This document shows positions 23,060-32,908 of a stretch of 64,000 nt of DNA, piece by piece (the first letter of the stretch is position 1; every line of letters starts with the position of its first letter). A model generated the notes under the pieces. The model was not told the origin of the DNA. It ran no database searches and saw nothing but the letters and a program-made list of their open reading frames with translations. Origin of the DNA: Panaeolus papilionaceus (lineage: Eukaryota; Basidiomycota; Agaricomycetes; Agaricales). The stretch spans positions 1,240,001 through 1,304,000 of the forward strand of contig JADNRZ010000006.1 of the NCBI GenBank assembly GCA_015501605.1, read 5' to 3'. The position numbers were made by a program, and so were the translations under genes.

Positions 23060-24139
23060 CTAAGAAGCCTTATTCCGCCTGAACCACCACTCCTGGCCCT
23101 CCTTCGTAAGTTTATCTTTTATCCTTTCCTCATATCGAACATAGTCTAACGCATAAACCTCAGGAGATACCGGTGATGGTGTTAAATATCCCTCTGAAAT
23201 CCGTTTAATCGTCGTCAGAACGTGAACTCTCCAACCAGTTCTGACTGACCTTTCCGACAAACCACGATACAGTCGGCGAATTCCCAGAGGTCCATCGCAC
23301 CATTGACACCTCCGAACCAACTTGCACCTTCATCATCCACCTCTCGCTCGTTGAGCAATATATATCGAGGGTCATGCAAGGATTGATGCACGCCTTCATG
23401 TCCTACATATGCTGCCAATATAATGACCTGGAAGGGGCAAGACCCTGCATCCTTCTGGGATACGTGTTCAGCTAGTGGCGACGAAAGAGCAAACCCATTG
23501 GCGGCACATAGGTGGGTTAAGTTCGGAAATTGATCCAGAAACGTCCAGACGAGATATACCCCACGTATATCGAGATGCGTAACATTCAGAAATGCATAAA
23601 ACGAAATTGCCTTCCCCGCCATAGCTCTGAAATGGATCGATAATCGTTTCGGTTTTGAAGGGAATCTGGGACCTGTCCAGTTGACACGACAATTGGGCTG
23701 CCAGAAGACGAAGTCTTTGAGGTTGGGACAGCACTGCAAGAGCCCAGAAAGAAACCTGCCATTGCCTTTACACAACCTCCAATCCCTGATCAATATGTGC
23801 GTCGTATATTTCCCGTACTTCGCCATCCTGTCAAGAAAACGCGACATTCCAAAGAGGCTGATGGGTCTACGAATGTCCTCTGAGACCAAGACCCGATAAA
23901 TAAATGGCAAAATCCTACACAACGCATAGTGAGCAGAAATCGCATCAGTGGACAGATCGCAAACTTTGGATCACATACCATTCGCGAAACCGGTGAACCG
24001 TTAGTTGCAGTGCCAAGCAAGCGTATGGATGCTTTGTAAGTGGAAAGCGGATTTCTTGAGCGGCTATCTCGACGATCGCTCTTTCGAGCTCAGGTGGAAG
24101 GATTGGCCGCGACTCTCCTTGGTTGACCTCTAAGGACAT
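23060..24139 (-). CDS. F-box/LRR-like array gene 1 (intact)
   Basis: Exons 24139-23979, 23914-23250 and 23193-23060 join in frame to 319 residues. Exon 1 carries an F-box-like helix (LPPELERAIVEIAAQE) and ends in HRFREW, with the Trp codon split by the intron. Exon 2 starts ILPFIYRVLV and contains KYGKYTTHILI, CPNLKDFVFW, NVTHLDIRG and PNLTHLC, which look like leucine-rich turns, and closes with NGAMDLWEFADCIVVCRK. Exon 3 ends KLTKEGQEWWFRRNKAS. These blocks recur in all members of the array. The ATG at 24139 is used; an upstream TTG is not. Role unknown; if the first helix is a true F-box the protein would link a target to a Cullin-1 ligase, but this is inference. Confidence 0.8.
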
Positions 24140-24359
24140 CAATGTGGCATCTGACTGAAAGAGAGTTTGTGTGTAATCATGTGGCAGTGTGATTTAAAAC
24201 TGCGTGAGCTTACACATCGTTCAAACTTCGAATGCCTTCCGCCTTTGTTATTTTTGTATCAATAGAGTTTATTACCATACGAATGATTGGAATTCTTGTA
24301 AGTGCAAATATTAAGATTCGATGGTGGAATAGGGGGATTAGCAGCTTTAGTAGGCACAC

Positions 24360-24678
24360 TCATCGCTTAGACACAGACCCCAATATCATCATCATCTCAT
24401 CTTCCCACCGCGTCTGAGCAATGGTCAAGAAATGCTTATTCCGCTCGAACCACCACGCTTGACCCTCCTCATTCAGTTCCTTTCCCTCTTTAACGACCCG
24501 TTCGAAGAAGGCAGGATGCGATAGTAGATTATGACGTTGCTGTGGATATTTCAAAAGGTAACCCTCTACAAGAACACAAAAATGAACGCAGAAAATGAAA
24601 ATGTCAGTGCAGGCTTCTTAAACTTTCAACGCCCCGACAAGACTCACGTTTGCGACAGTAAACAATGCGTTCGGCATA
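24360..24678 (-). pseudogene. Stranded 3' end of array gene 2
   Basis: Directly after the TAA at 24679-24681 the family sequence continues as YAERIVYCRK, followed by a good intron donor, an acceptor (cttgtag) and a final exon: GYLLKYPQQRHN ... ELNEEGQAWWFERN to a TGA at 24360. Every element of the normal C-terminus is present and open, but it lies behind the stop, which occupies the place of the Glu in WEFAERIV. It is untranslated unless the stop is read through. Confidence 0.7.
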
Positions 24679-26133
24679 TTACCAGAGATCCATCGCACCG
24701 TGGGCGCTGTCATACCAATCCTCGCTTTCTTCCATATCGCACCCAGGAAGGCCTTCCAGAAATACAAACCGAGGGTCGTCCCATAGCTCGTATGGCCCAT
24801 TCATAGAAGATAGCATAATAACCTGGAGGGGGCAAGGTCCTGCATCCTTCTGAGCAACGAAATCGAGGAGCCCTGTTTCCTTGTAGTAAAATGATCTGCT
24901 GATCCGAAGGTGGGTTAAATTCCGAAACTTGAGTTCGGCCATTTTGTCCCATTCATCGTCCATATAGAGGAGCCACAGATGTGTTACGTTCACACAGGCA
25001 TCAGAGAGCACCCCCTTCTCTTTTACTATGTGTGTATAATGCGTCGACAGTCGTTTCAATTTTGAAAGGGTTCCAGGAGCGGTCCAATTTCGTTCAGTCC
25101 ACCATGACTGGCCCTCCTCAGTAAGCTCGTCTTTAAGGTTAGACTTGAAGCCCAGGTAGATCATCCTTGGAGATTTATCTCGCATGAACCCCTCTTCGAA
25201 ATGCAAATGCATGAATAGGGGACGAATAGTGGTCATTATTGCCTGAGCAAGCTGATCAATTTTAACACTTACCTCGTCGACAGATAACTATCCGCTCAGC
25301 AAATTCCCAAAAATCCATGCCTCCATTTCCTCCTTTCAACCAGTCTTCCTCAACTACTTCATCTACCCCAGACAAATACACATATCTCGGATCTTCAAAC
25401 CGCCAGTCTTCTCTTGGCCCGTCCAAAGCGACGACCACTTGAAGAAGCGAGTGTGCAGGGTCGATCATCCAGCTGAGAACAGCGCTGTGGATGCTGTTGG
25501 AATTGATGCACAGGTGGGTGAGATTTCGGAACCTAGCCAGGATCCCCCAATCCATTGTTGAAAATATGTCCAGATGTGTGATGTTGAGATAGCTATCAGG
25601 GAAAAGTTTGCACATATTGAGCAGTGCATAATGGGATGTAGAGAATCGTTTAAGGTTCGAGAGACTTGTATCGAGAGCTTTGTGCACGTCTCCGTAGAAC
25701 GTTGTTCGAGGTTGCCAGAGAGCCAGATCTTCGAGGTTAGGACAGCTATCGAGGAGCTTTACCAACATATCCCCGTCGTCATTGGGGAGAATAACCCGTT
25801 TAAGCATGAGATGGGTCGTGTATTTCCCGTACTTGTTCAGTTTGTCAAAAAACTCAGACTGGCTTCCATGGAGATGCAGATAGATGTTCGTAGAATACAG
25901 AACTCGGAAGATCGAAGGCAATACCCTACAGTTGTGTTGAGCAGTTTCAAGTAGTTGTTTAGCTGGACAGGTGATCTCACTTACCATTCTCGAAAGCGAT
26001 GTGCTGTCGATTGAAGATTTAAGCCACAGTTCTCCTTCGTCACTGGAATTCGAATGTCTTGGGTGCATATTTCAACAATAAGTCTTTCAAGGTCAGGTGG
26101 AAGAACTGGCTGTGCGTCTTCGCCTCCTGGCAT
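24679..26133 (-). CDS. Chimeric F-box/LRR-like array gene (gene 3 fused to the second half of gene 2)
   Basis: Exons 26133-25985, 25925-25273 and 25193-24679 join in frame to 438 residues, about 110 more than the intact relatives. Exon 1 (MPGGEDAQPVLPPDLERLIV ... HRFREW) and exon 2 (VLPSIFRVLYS ... GGMDFWEFAERIVICRR) are a complete member. Exon 3 opens with that member's own C-terminal block (DELTEEGQSWWTERN), then runs without a break into NWTAPGTLSKLKRLS, which aligns with the middle of gene 1 (VNWTGPRFPSKPKRLS). A second copy of the leucine-rich C-terminal half follows, ending at DLW and a TAA. The 5' half of gene 2 has thus been deleted and its rest fused on. Whether the product folds is unknown. 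Confidence 0.7.
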
Positions 26134-26375
26134 CGAATAGATGGTCGTGGTTCTTGGTTAACAGAGAAGTTGCTAAACGTGGCAATGGGATGCTGCGAGT
26201 CATTCGTTCACTATCGAAGCAATCAACCAGGAGATGTTCTGTTCCTCGAAATTACGTACAGAGATAAGGGCAATTCTCCGTCTCACCCCATGATAAGCAA
26301 GAGAAACTGGTTATTCAAACCATAAGGAAAGACTAATGTGTTGTTTAGGCAGTATGTTAGATATCGAATGAACTT

Positions 26376-27506
26376 CTACGGAATATCAGCCATGGGCACA
26401 CTCCACCACGGTTGTCCCTCGTTGGTTAGCTCCACTTCTGAATTAAAGCGGTCCACTCGAAAGATGACTGGGACGATCCTCGGAACTAAGTATTTCCCTG
26501 CATCATGGCATGTCAGGTGAGAAAATCAAAATTTAAGACGGTTTATGAATACAGGATAAGCGCTCACTTTTTCGAGCAATGGAGATCCGTTCGGCAACTT
26601 TCCAATAGTCCATCCATTATTCACACCTGCCATCCAAAAAAATATGCAAGCAATTGATTCTGTAATCATTCAGCATTACGAAACGCGGTTCCTCGTCTTG
26701 CAACTCTACCGGGGGAACATTCCAATCGCCTCCAACAACCACGACAACCAAATTCTGAAGAGCTTGAAGGCCATTCGTAGAGTCTAACAGAACTTCCAAT
26801 ACTAAGAGAAGCTAGTGTCCTTGTTCCGGTATGCCGTATTTTCGAGGTAGAGGTGGGTCAAGTTCTTGAACTCGAGGAGGATCTTCACATCCACATGGCT
26901 TACGACATCGAGATGCGTTAGATTGAGATAAACTGGAGATTTCAGCAACGTCTTGGTCATGCCCTCGCATACTCCCGTTAGTTGTTTGAGTTCCTTCAAG
27001 GATTCGAGAACCGGGTGGACATCTACGAGCTTCACATGCGACATTCTGCCAACCCAGCAATGATTCTGTGATAAGGCGATGTCTTCAAGATTTGGACAAA
27101 GCTCGATGACGCGCATCACCTTCGTGATGACCTTCTTTGTGCCCAGAAACTTGCCTTCTGAATCCTGGGGCCAGAGAAGTGAAACATGAGTGGCGTATTT
27201 CCCCAGTGCCGCGAGCTCTTCGATCAGCCCCAAGTCGTCGCAGTCGTAGTAAAGGCGCAGGCGCTCTGGGTCTAGAACATGGAAAAGCAAGGGCATGGTC
27301 CTGTAGAAGTAGTAAGTCTGAGCTCGCTAGTGCGTTTTGATGGCAAGTACTGACCATGATCTGAACCGTTTACAGGTAAGCGGGAGGTTTAAGCAGCGGC
27401 TACCTGCTTCCAGAGGAAATAAAACGCCATCGCAGGCGGTAATCGAGACTACCGCATGTTCAAGCTCGCAAGGGAGTGCTATCGGATCTTGATCAGCGTC
27501 AGACAT
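26376..27506 (-). pseudogene. F-box/LRR-like array gene 4 (frameshifted)
   Basis: The start (MSDADQDPIALPCELEHAVV) and exon 1 to KRFRSW are intact, and exon 2 reads well from TMPLLFHVLDPERLRL to NKDTSFS, where a stop ends the frame at 26802. The homologous sequence continues in another frame (LLVLEVLLDSTNGLQAL, to 26617), shifts again at a run of seven T (FWMAGVNNGW), and once more before MDYWKVAERISIARK. The terminal block ELTNEGQPWW and a TAG at 26376 are still recognisable. At least three frame changes over about 200 bp make this a pseudogene. It is closest to gene 5. Confidence 0.75.
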
Positions 27507-27803
27507 GAAGATGAATATAGTAGGCAAGAATGGTCGAGGGCACCTTGCAACACAACACAACCACAAGCTAACCTAAGCATCAAGGCTTTGTGACGTTTCG
27601 AATCCATAATCTCATAATGCCGTCTAAATTGCTTCGGTTGAGTTTGCCAAATGAGGCCTTGTACGTCTTCAATAGCAAAACGACGTTAATATTATTGATA
27701 AAAACCTTGTATTTCTTGTTTTCCATAGCAAAGATATCCCTGACTTGAAGAGAGCGAGTTGCTGCAAATACAGAATAATACTAGCGGTGCATCGATACCA
27801 GGG

Positions 27804-28904
27804 TCATTGACCCCACCATAGTAGGCCTTCTGGAGTTAGTTCTTCATGCGGTCTGAAGTGGTCCATATCGATGACTTGGGGTTGCTCTCGAATAAGATAG
27901 TGTCCTGAAAGCAAATTGAATGTAAACACAGAAGCGTTAAATACAGTCCATGTAAGCGCTCACTCTTTCGACAAATAACGATCCGTTCCGCGAACTCCCA
28001 AAAGTCCATTCCGCCATTCGCCCCCGCCATCCAGGAGTGATACAAGTTATTTTCCCTGTCGTCATGCAAGAACACCAAACGTGGATCTTTTCCGTCACCA
28101 AGTATGTTTTGCGGCTCGTGATTCCAATGGGTGAAGGCCATGATAATGAGGACCCGAAGGGCATGGTAGCCAGTCGTAGGGTCCATGAGGCGACGGAAGG
28201 TTATGGCGAAGTCGGGGAGATTGATTGAGAGGTAATGATGGATATCGAGGCAAAGGTGAGTCAGGCTCTTAAACTCGAGAAGTGTGCTCGTATCCACATA
28301 TCCTACGAGGTCGAGGTGTGTAAGGTTGAGGTACACAGGGCATCTCAACCGCTCCGTCGTCATTCTGCCGCATACTCCTGTAAACCGCCTGAGGTTAGTT
28401 AACCCTTGGACGATCTCATGAACATCGGCCAATGACACAAGTGACACCCTGTTGATTAAAACGTCGTACATCGCTATGATCATGTTCTCAACATTTGGGC
28501 ATTTCCGGATGACGTTGATAATCCTCCTTAGATGTGTTTCGCCAGCATTCCTGCTAGAAAGTGAAAGATGGGTAGTGTGATGCCCGAATGTGTCGAGTGT
28601 TTTGATCACTGGCCAAGAAACATCGTCAGGTTCCGTACCATTGGCGTAATACTGACGCAGAAATCCTGGCTCGATGACCCGAAAAAGGAATGGTATGGTC
28701 CTGTTGATTAAGCTTTAGTCTCCTTGAAATGATTCAATACAGAAGAACTGACCACTCTCGGAATCGATTGCAAGTCAACTGGAGGTTTAAGCAACAGCTG
28801 TCTGCTGTCAAGGGAAATCGAATCCCATCGCGAGCGGCGATGTTAACTATTGCATGTTCCAGTTCGGGAGGGAGGGGCGGACCTTCGGCACCGCTATCAA
28901 CCAT
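27804..28904 (-). CDS. F-box/LRR-like array gene 5 (intact)
   Basis: Exons 28904-28753, 28700-27964 and 27904-27804 join in frame to 329 residues. It starts MVDSGAEGPPLPPELEHAIV and exon 1 ends CNRFREW at the conserved split Trp codon. Exon 2 begins TIPFLFRVIEPG and holds CPNVENMIIA, VYLNLTHLDLVG, FKSLTHLCLD and the signature GANGGMDFWEFAERIVICRK. Exon 3 is RHYLIREQPQ ... EELTPEGLLWWGQ. The correct acceptor for exon 3 is at 27905; reading through the intron gives a false longer tail. Function unknown. It is the first gene of the array in the direction of transcription. Confidence 0.8.
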
Positions 28905-30394
28905 GGCGATGGTCGTAGGAGACAGAAAAAATTACTTGACGTCATGACAAGCCACGTTGGGCTACATAGCGGCCTTAAGGAGTTCAAAGGACAGCCGCCG
29001 CCTCAGATTTCTGCTCATCTGAAGCAAACCTGGAGCGCCTGCTCTACCAGCACATAAAAATATGTTTCAAACCGTTCAAAGCCGTTGTTCGAGAGGATAC
29101 TCGTGCGTCACAGGGTATTGCACGCATGTTGCAGTTTAATCGAAGACCCATTTGATTCCAATGTTGTTGAGGGATTTGGAAAAACTGGACAATGCGATGA
29201 CAGAAATTTCACCGACAAAGATAATGGGGAACTAATGGAGGATTGTGCGTGTTACCTTCAATAAAAGGTTCTAGAAGAGCGGAAGATCGATTTTGGAATT
29301 CAGTTAATTGATAGCGGAATGAGGTTGCGCAACCACCTTGCACACAGCGCGTCGCGATAAGTCGCAATGTGTTTCCGGTCCTGTAATCTCAGAAAGGAGT
29401 GCTATATATAACACTTTTGGTTTATTTGTGGTGAGATAAAGCCTGTGAGCATCGCTTCGGATAACTACCGGATGATGCCAGGAAACGCCCTCCCGATAGT
29501 TTTCCATCGTTTGATTGCCATTTGAATCGAGGATGTTTATAGTAATTTCGAGGCTTGCTACATGCGTTTCATTACTTGCTCTGACGTAGGGCGTAGCTAT
29601 GCGCACACAACCTATATAATCCAATGGTCATCAGCGTCATTGTATACTCAGGTCTGGATAGGATGTATGCCTCGCTTTCATATGCTCCTAAGTAATCGAT
29701 GTCAAGGTTCCGGGTTGCATCCGCGTATTCGGCAGTGTTTCGATTGGGTAAGTATTGCACGAAACATGGTCCGATTGTTTGCTGGTTGATGTGGGGCGGG
29801 TATCTCGCCTGGGGATAGACACCTGACGATGGCCACCCCTTGATATGGCGAGCCAAGCTGAAACTGATGATAGCGAGATAGGCTCGCGTGTCGTAGTAGC
29901 AGCCACAGGATTGAACTTGAGGCAAGCTTGAAGCTCCAACGTCGAAGCTATTAAATAAAACGTGTCTGGCCAAGTTCCGCTATATTGCATTTTTTGGGCA
30001 TTCTGGCTGTCGAAAGGCCGTCATGTCAGGACCAATGGTGACAAAAATGGACAAGGAACACATCCGGCGTTGCAGGGACTCCTCCTTCTCGGAGTCGGCG
30101 AGGAAGAGGAGCGAGTTCACGTGACATTTACAAGGACATAACGGTTTGCTCGGAACTAAAAGTTGTTCGCCACCATACAACTGCTCATAAACACCAACAC
30201 CAACAGCAGCAGCACCAACGACAGGCACTGCAGCTCACAATCGAGCAGTGTGCAGTACCTAAAGCTGCTGAAATCTACGACTAGAATTCTTCTTTAGACT
30301 TATATATCCCTCTTTATCGATCGCAACTCCGGCGTTCAATGCTTCTGGTCCTACACACTATACTCACATCAGCTTTATCGTCTTTGTCTTCATA
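28905..30394. other. Divergent intergenic region with unassigned reading frames
   Basis: About 1.5 kb between array gene 5 and the mitochondrial carrier. A minus-strand frame at 29304-29624 (106 codons, with MENYREGVSWHHPVVIRS and CDLSRRAVCKVV) and one at 29572-29973 look somewhat protein-like but have no supporting splice structure or known domain, so I do not call them. The last 130 bp are CT-rich and include tatatatccctctttatcg (about 30301), probably the carrier promoter. Confidence 0.4.
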
Positions 30395-32195
30395 ATGTCT
30401 AGCTCTGCTTCGGAAAGTAGTAAATCTGCTGTTGTCGTCGCTGCATCTTCAGAGAAAGGTGCAGCAGATTCGAATACCCAAGTCGTGATACCCGCCGCAC
30501 CTAAACCTGCTACAAAATCCGTGTTCGGTGTAAGCCCAGAGGTGGCTTCATATTTCGTTGGTAAGTTGGCTGTCCTTAAAAATCGGACTATCGTCACTAA
30601 ATTTACTCTACTAGCTGGTGGATGTGCAGGTGCTGCATCAAGAACAGTCGTCAGCCCTCTGGAGAGGCTGAAAATCATTCAGTGAGTTACCCTCTGACCT
30701 AAAGCACTCAGTGTTATTACGGATGTGACATTGACCATTCCGCTGGCCGTTACAGACAAGTTCAACCCCGTGGCGTTGAATCGCAATACAAGGGGGTCTG
30801 GTCGAGCTTACTTAGAATGTGGAGAGAGGAAGGATTCAGAGGATTTATGAGAGGAAATGGTATCAACTGCATACGCATTGTTCCTTATAGGTATGTCAAC
30901 GGTCTTCATGCCTCGGGACTGTTCTTCACTATGCTCGGTTTACATTCAATTCAAGAGGCTGATCATAGTTCCTTATCTCTTGTTGTTTCGCTTAGTGCCG
31001 TCCAGTTCACAACGTATGAGCAGCTCAAGAAGGTGTGGATTTTTGCACTCTCACGACAATACTGATATTGACGTCATGTCTTCTTTTTTGTTGGCATAGT
31101 GGTTTACTCTTCATGGATCGAAAGAGCTAGATACACCGAAGAGATTGGCAAGTGGTGCTCTCGCTGGCATAACCTCTGTTTGTGAGTAGCCTTGCATATT
31201 CATTTCGAGGCAAAACGACAGGATTCTATCCTGCCATGCGCCATTTTCTACTATAATTTCACATATGCTCATAATATCGTAATCGCTTCTTTTTCGTTTT
31301 ACGCTCATAGGTTCTACATATCCCCTGGACCTGGTACGGTCACGATTATCGATTGCGACGGCCTCCGTGTCCTTGAGCGTGACACCTAAAGCCGTTACCA
31401 CAGGCACATTACAAGCGTCGTCAATACCCTTGGCCCAGCAGGCTAAGCGTGCTCTTGCGTCAGGGTTCCACACTTCCACAGCTGCTGCATCCGGCGCGAC
31501 GACAGGCATTAAATACAGTGCAGCCGATCTGACGATATGGGGTATGACACTCAAAATCATGCGGGAAGAGGGCGGCGTTCGTGCGCTTTATCGTGGACTG
31601 ATCACGACCGCTGTAGGGGTGGCACCCTATGTTGGAATAAATTTCGCGGCGTATGAATTCCTGAGAGGAATCATTACGCCTCCTGGGAAGAGCAGTGTTT
31701 CGAGGAAGCTTAGCTGCGGTGCACTTGCCGGTGTGTAGCTTTCCCACTTGATAGCATCTTTGCAGGGTCGTTGCTTAATGATCTGATAGGGTCCATATCT
31801 CAAACACTGACCTATCCCTTCGATGTGCTGCGCCGAAAGATGCAGGTGACTGGCATGCAAGGTGGCTCGATCAAGTATAATGGCGCTATCGATGCTTTGA
31901 CTAGCATTCTTCGCGTAGAAGGCGTCGCTGGATTGTATAGGGGACTTTGGCCTAACCTTCGTGAGTAGTTATCTGGCTAGAATGCTTTATTTTATGAACG
32001 CGACTAACCGGAAAATTGTTGCATGTTGCTTATTGTCAACCTTGGGTCTTCGTTCAATCAGTCAAAGTTGCTCCGAGCATTGCCACGTCGTTCTTCACAT
32101 ATGAATTGGTGCGTTTAAATAAATTTGATAGTGGCTAATCATTGGCTAACGGGAATGTTTATGGATAGGTCAAAGAATTTTTAATCCCTCCTTAA
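30395..32195 (+). CDS. Mitochondrial carrier family protein (YPR011C/SLC25A42-like)
   Basis: Several exons give one chain with the three tandem carrier repeats. Each repeat carries the signature Px[DE]xx[RK]: SPLERLK, YPLDLVR and YPFDVLR. The matching second-half motifs follow: EGFRGFMRGNGINCIRIVPY, EGGVRALYRGLITTAVGVAP and EGVAGLYRGLWPNL. The first repeat, with AGGCAGAASRTVVSPLERLK, resembles the yeast YPR011C and animal SLC25A42/A16 group, which carry adenine nucleotides, APS or CoA across the inner mitochondrial membrane. An insertion of about 60 residues rich in Ala/Ser/Thr lies in the second repeat after YPLDLVR. The end is EFLIPP and a TAA. The substrate assignment is by resemblance only. 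Confidence 0.9.
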
Positions 32196-32908
32196 GTGGT
32201 CTCATGGTCAGCTGTTGTCTTTTGTCCATAGGGGACTTTAGATCAGCAGATACGGTTAGAGAATGTTCCGAAGGACACTATTTTATCTAGACCAGTATCT
32301 TAGTTGTTTTGCTTTCATATGCATTGTGAATCTCGGAATAAGGGACCGACTAGTTGGTTGTAACAAGCATGTATTTTATTTTATTAGTGGAATTTTTAAA
32401 ATTTGTTAAACATGATCAAGGGGAATGTATGTATGGAGCTGGCTCTTTGGTAACAGACAGACTGATCTGGGTTGATGTGAAGCCCGAATGGCGGGTGTTG
32501 CCTTTTTCGTGACATCTCTTTCATCTTCCTCTTCCTCCCACCACCACCACAGCCGTCGCGGATGTTAGCGACGACGACGAAAGTGACTACGACGACAGCT
32601 CGCAGACTAAGATAGATTCAATTCACAAGTAAGTTTCTTTTATTCTCGGCTGAAAGATGTGCTGTAGGGGTCTTCTATAAGCGGATAAGGACATCACACA
32701 TCCGCTGGCTTTGCAACGGGTATAAGGACGCCGTATTTGTTGGCCCTTGCACTAGGTTTCTATTCTGAACCACAACATTTTGATATCTTTGGTCGCTGTT
32801 ACTGACGTTGAGCTCTGATAGATTTTTTAAAACGCCGTCTTTTTTATTTTTGGTTGATTTAATTTCTTCTCTTCGGTCTATTGCCGTTTCGTTTCCCAAC
32901 CGGCCACG
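32196..32908. promoter_or_regulatory. Upstream region of the RhoGAP gene, possible 5' untranslated exon
   Basis: A CT-rich tract followed by CAC repeats (about 32520-32550) leads to a consensus donor (acaa|gtaagt, 32629). Acceptor-like sequence is available before 32909. A leader exon with an intron before the ATG is plausible but not provable here. Confidence 0.35.

Noticed and set aside
29304..29973. Possible minus-strand gene upstream of the carrier
   Set aside because: Two moderately long frames, but no domain, no consistent splice join and no signal; not enough to call.
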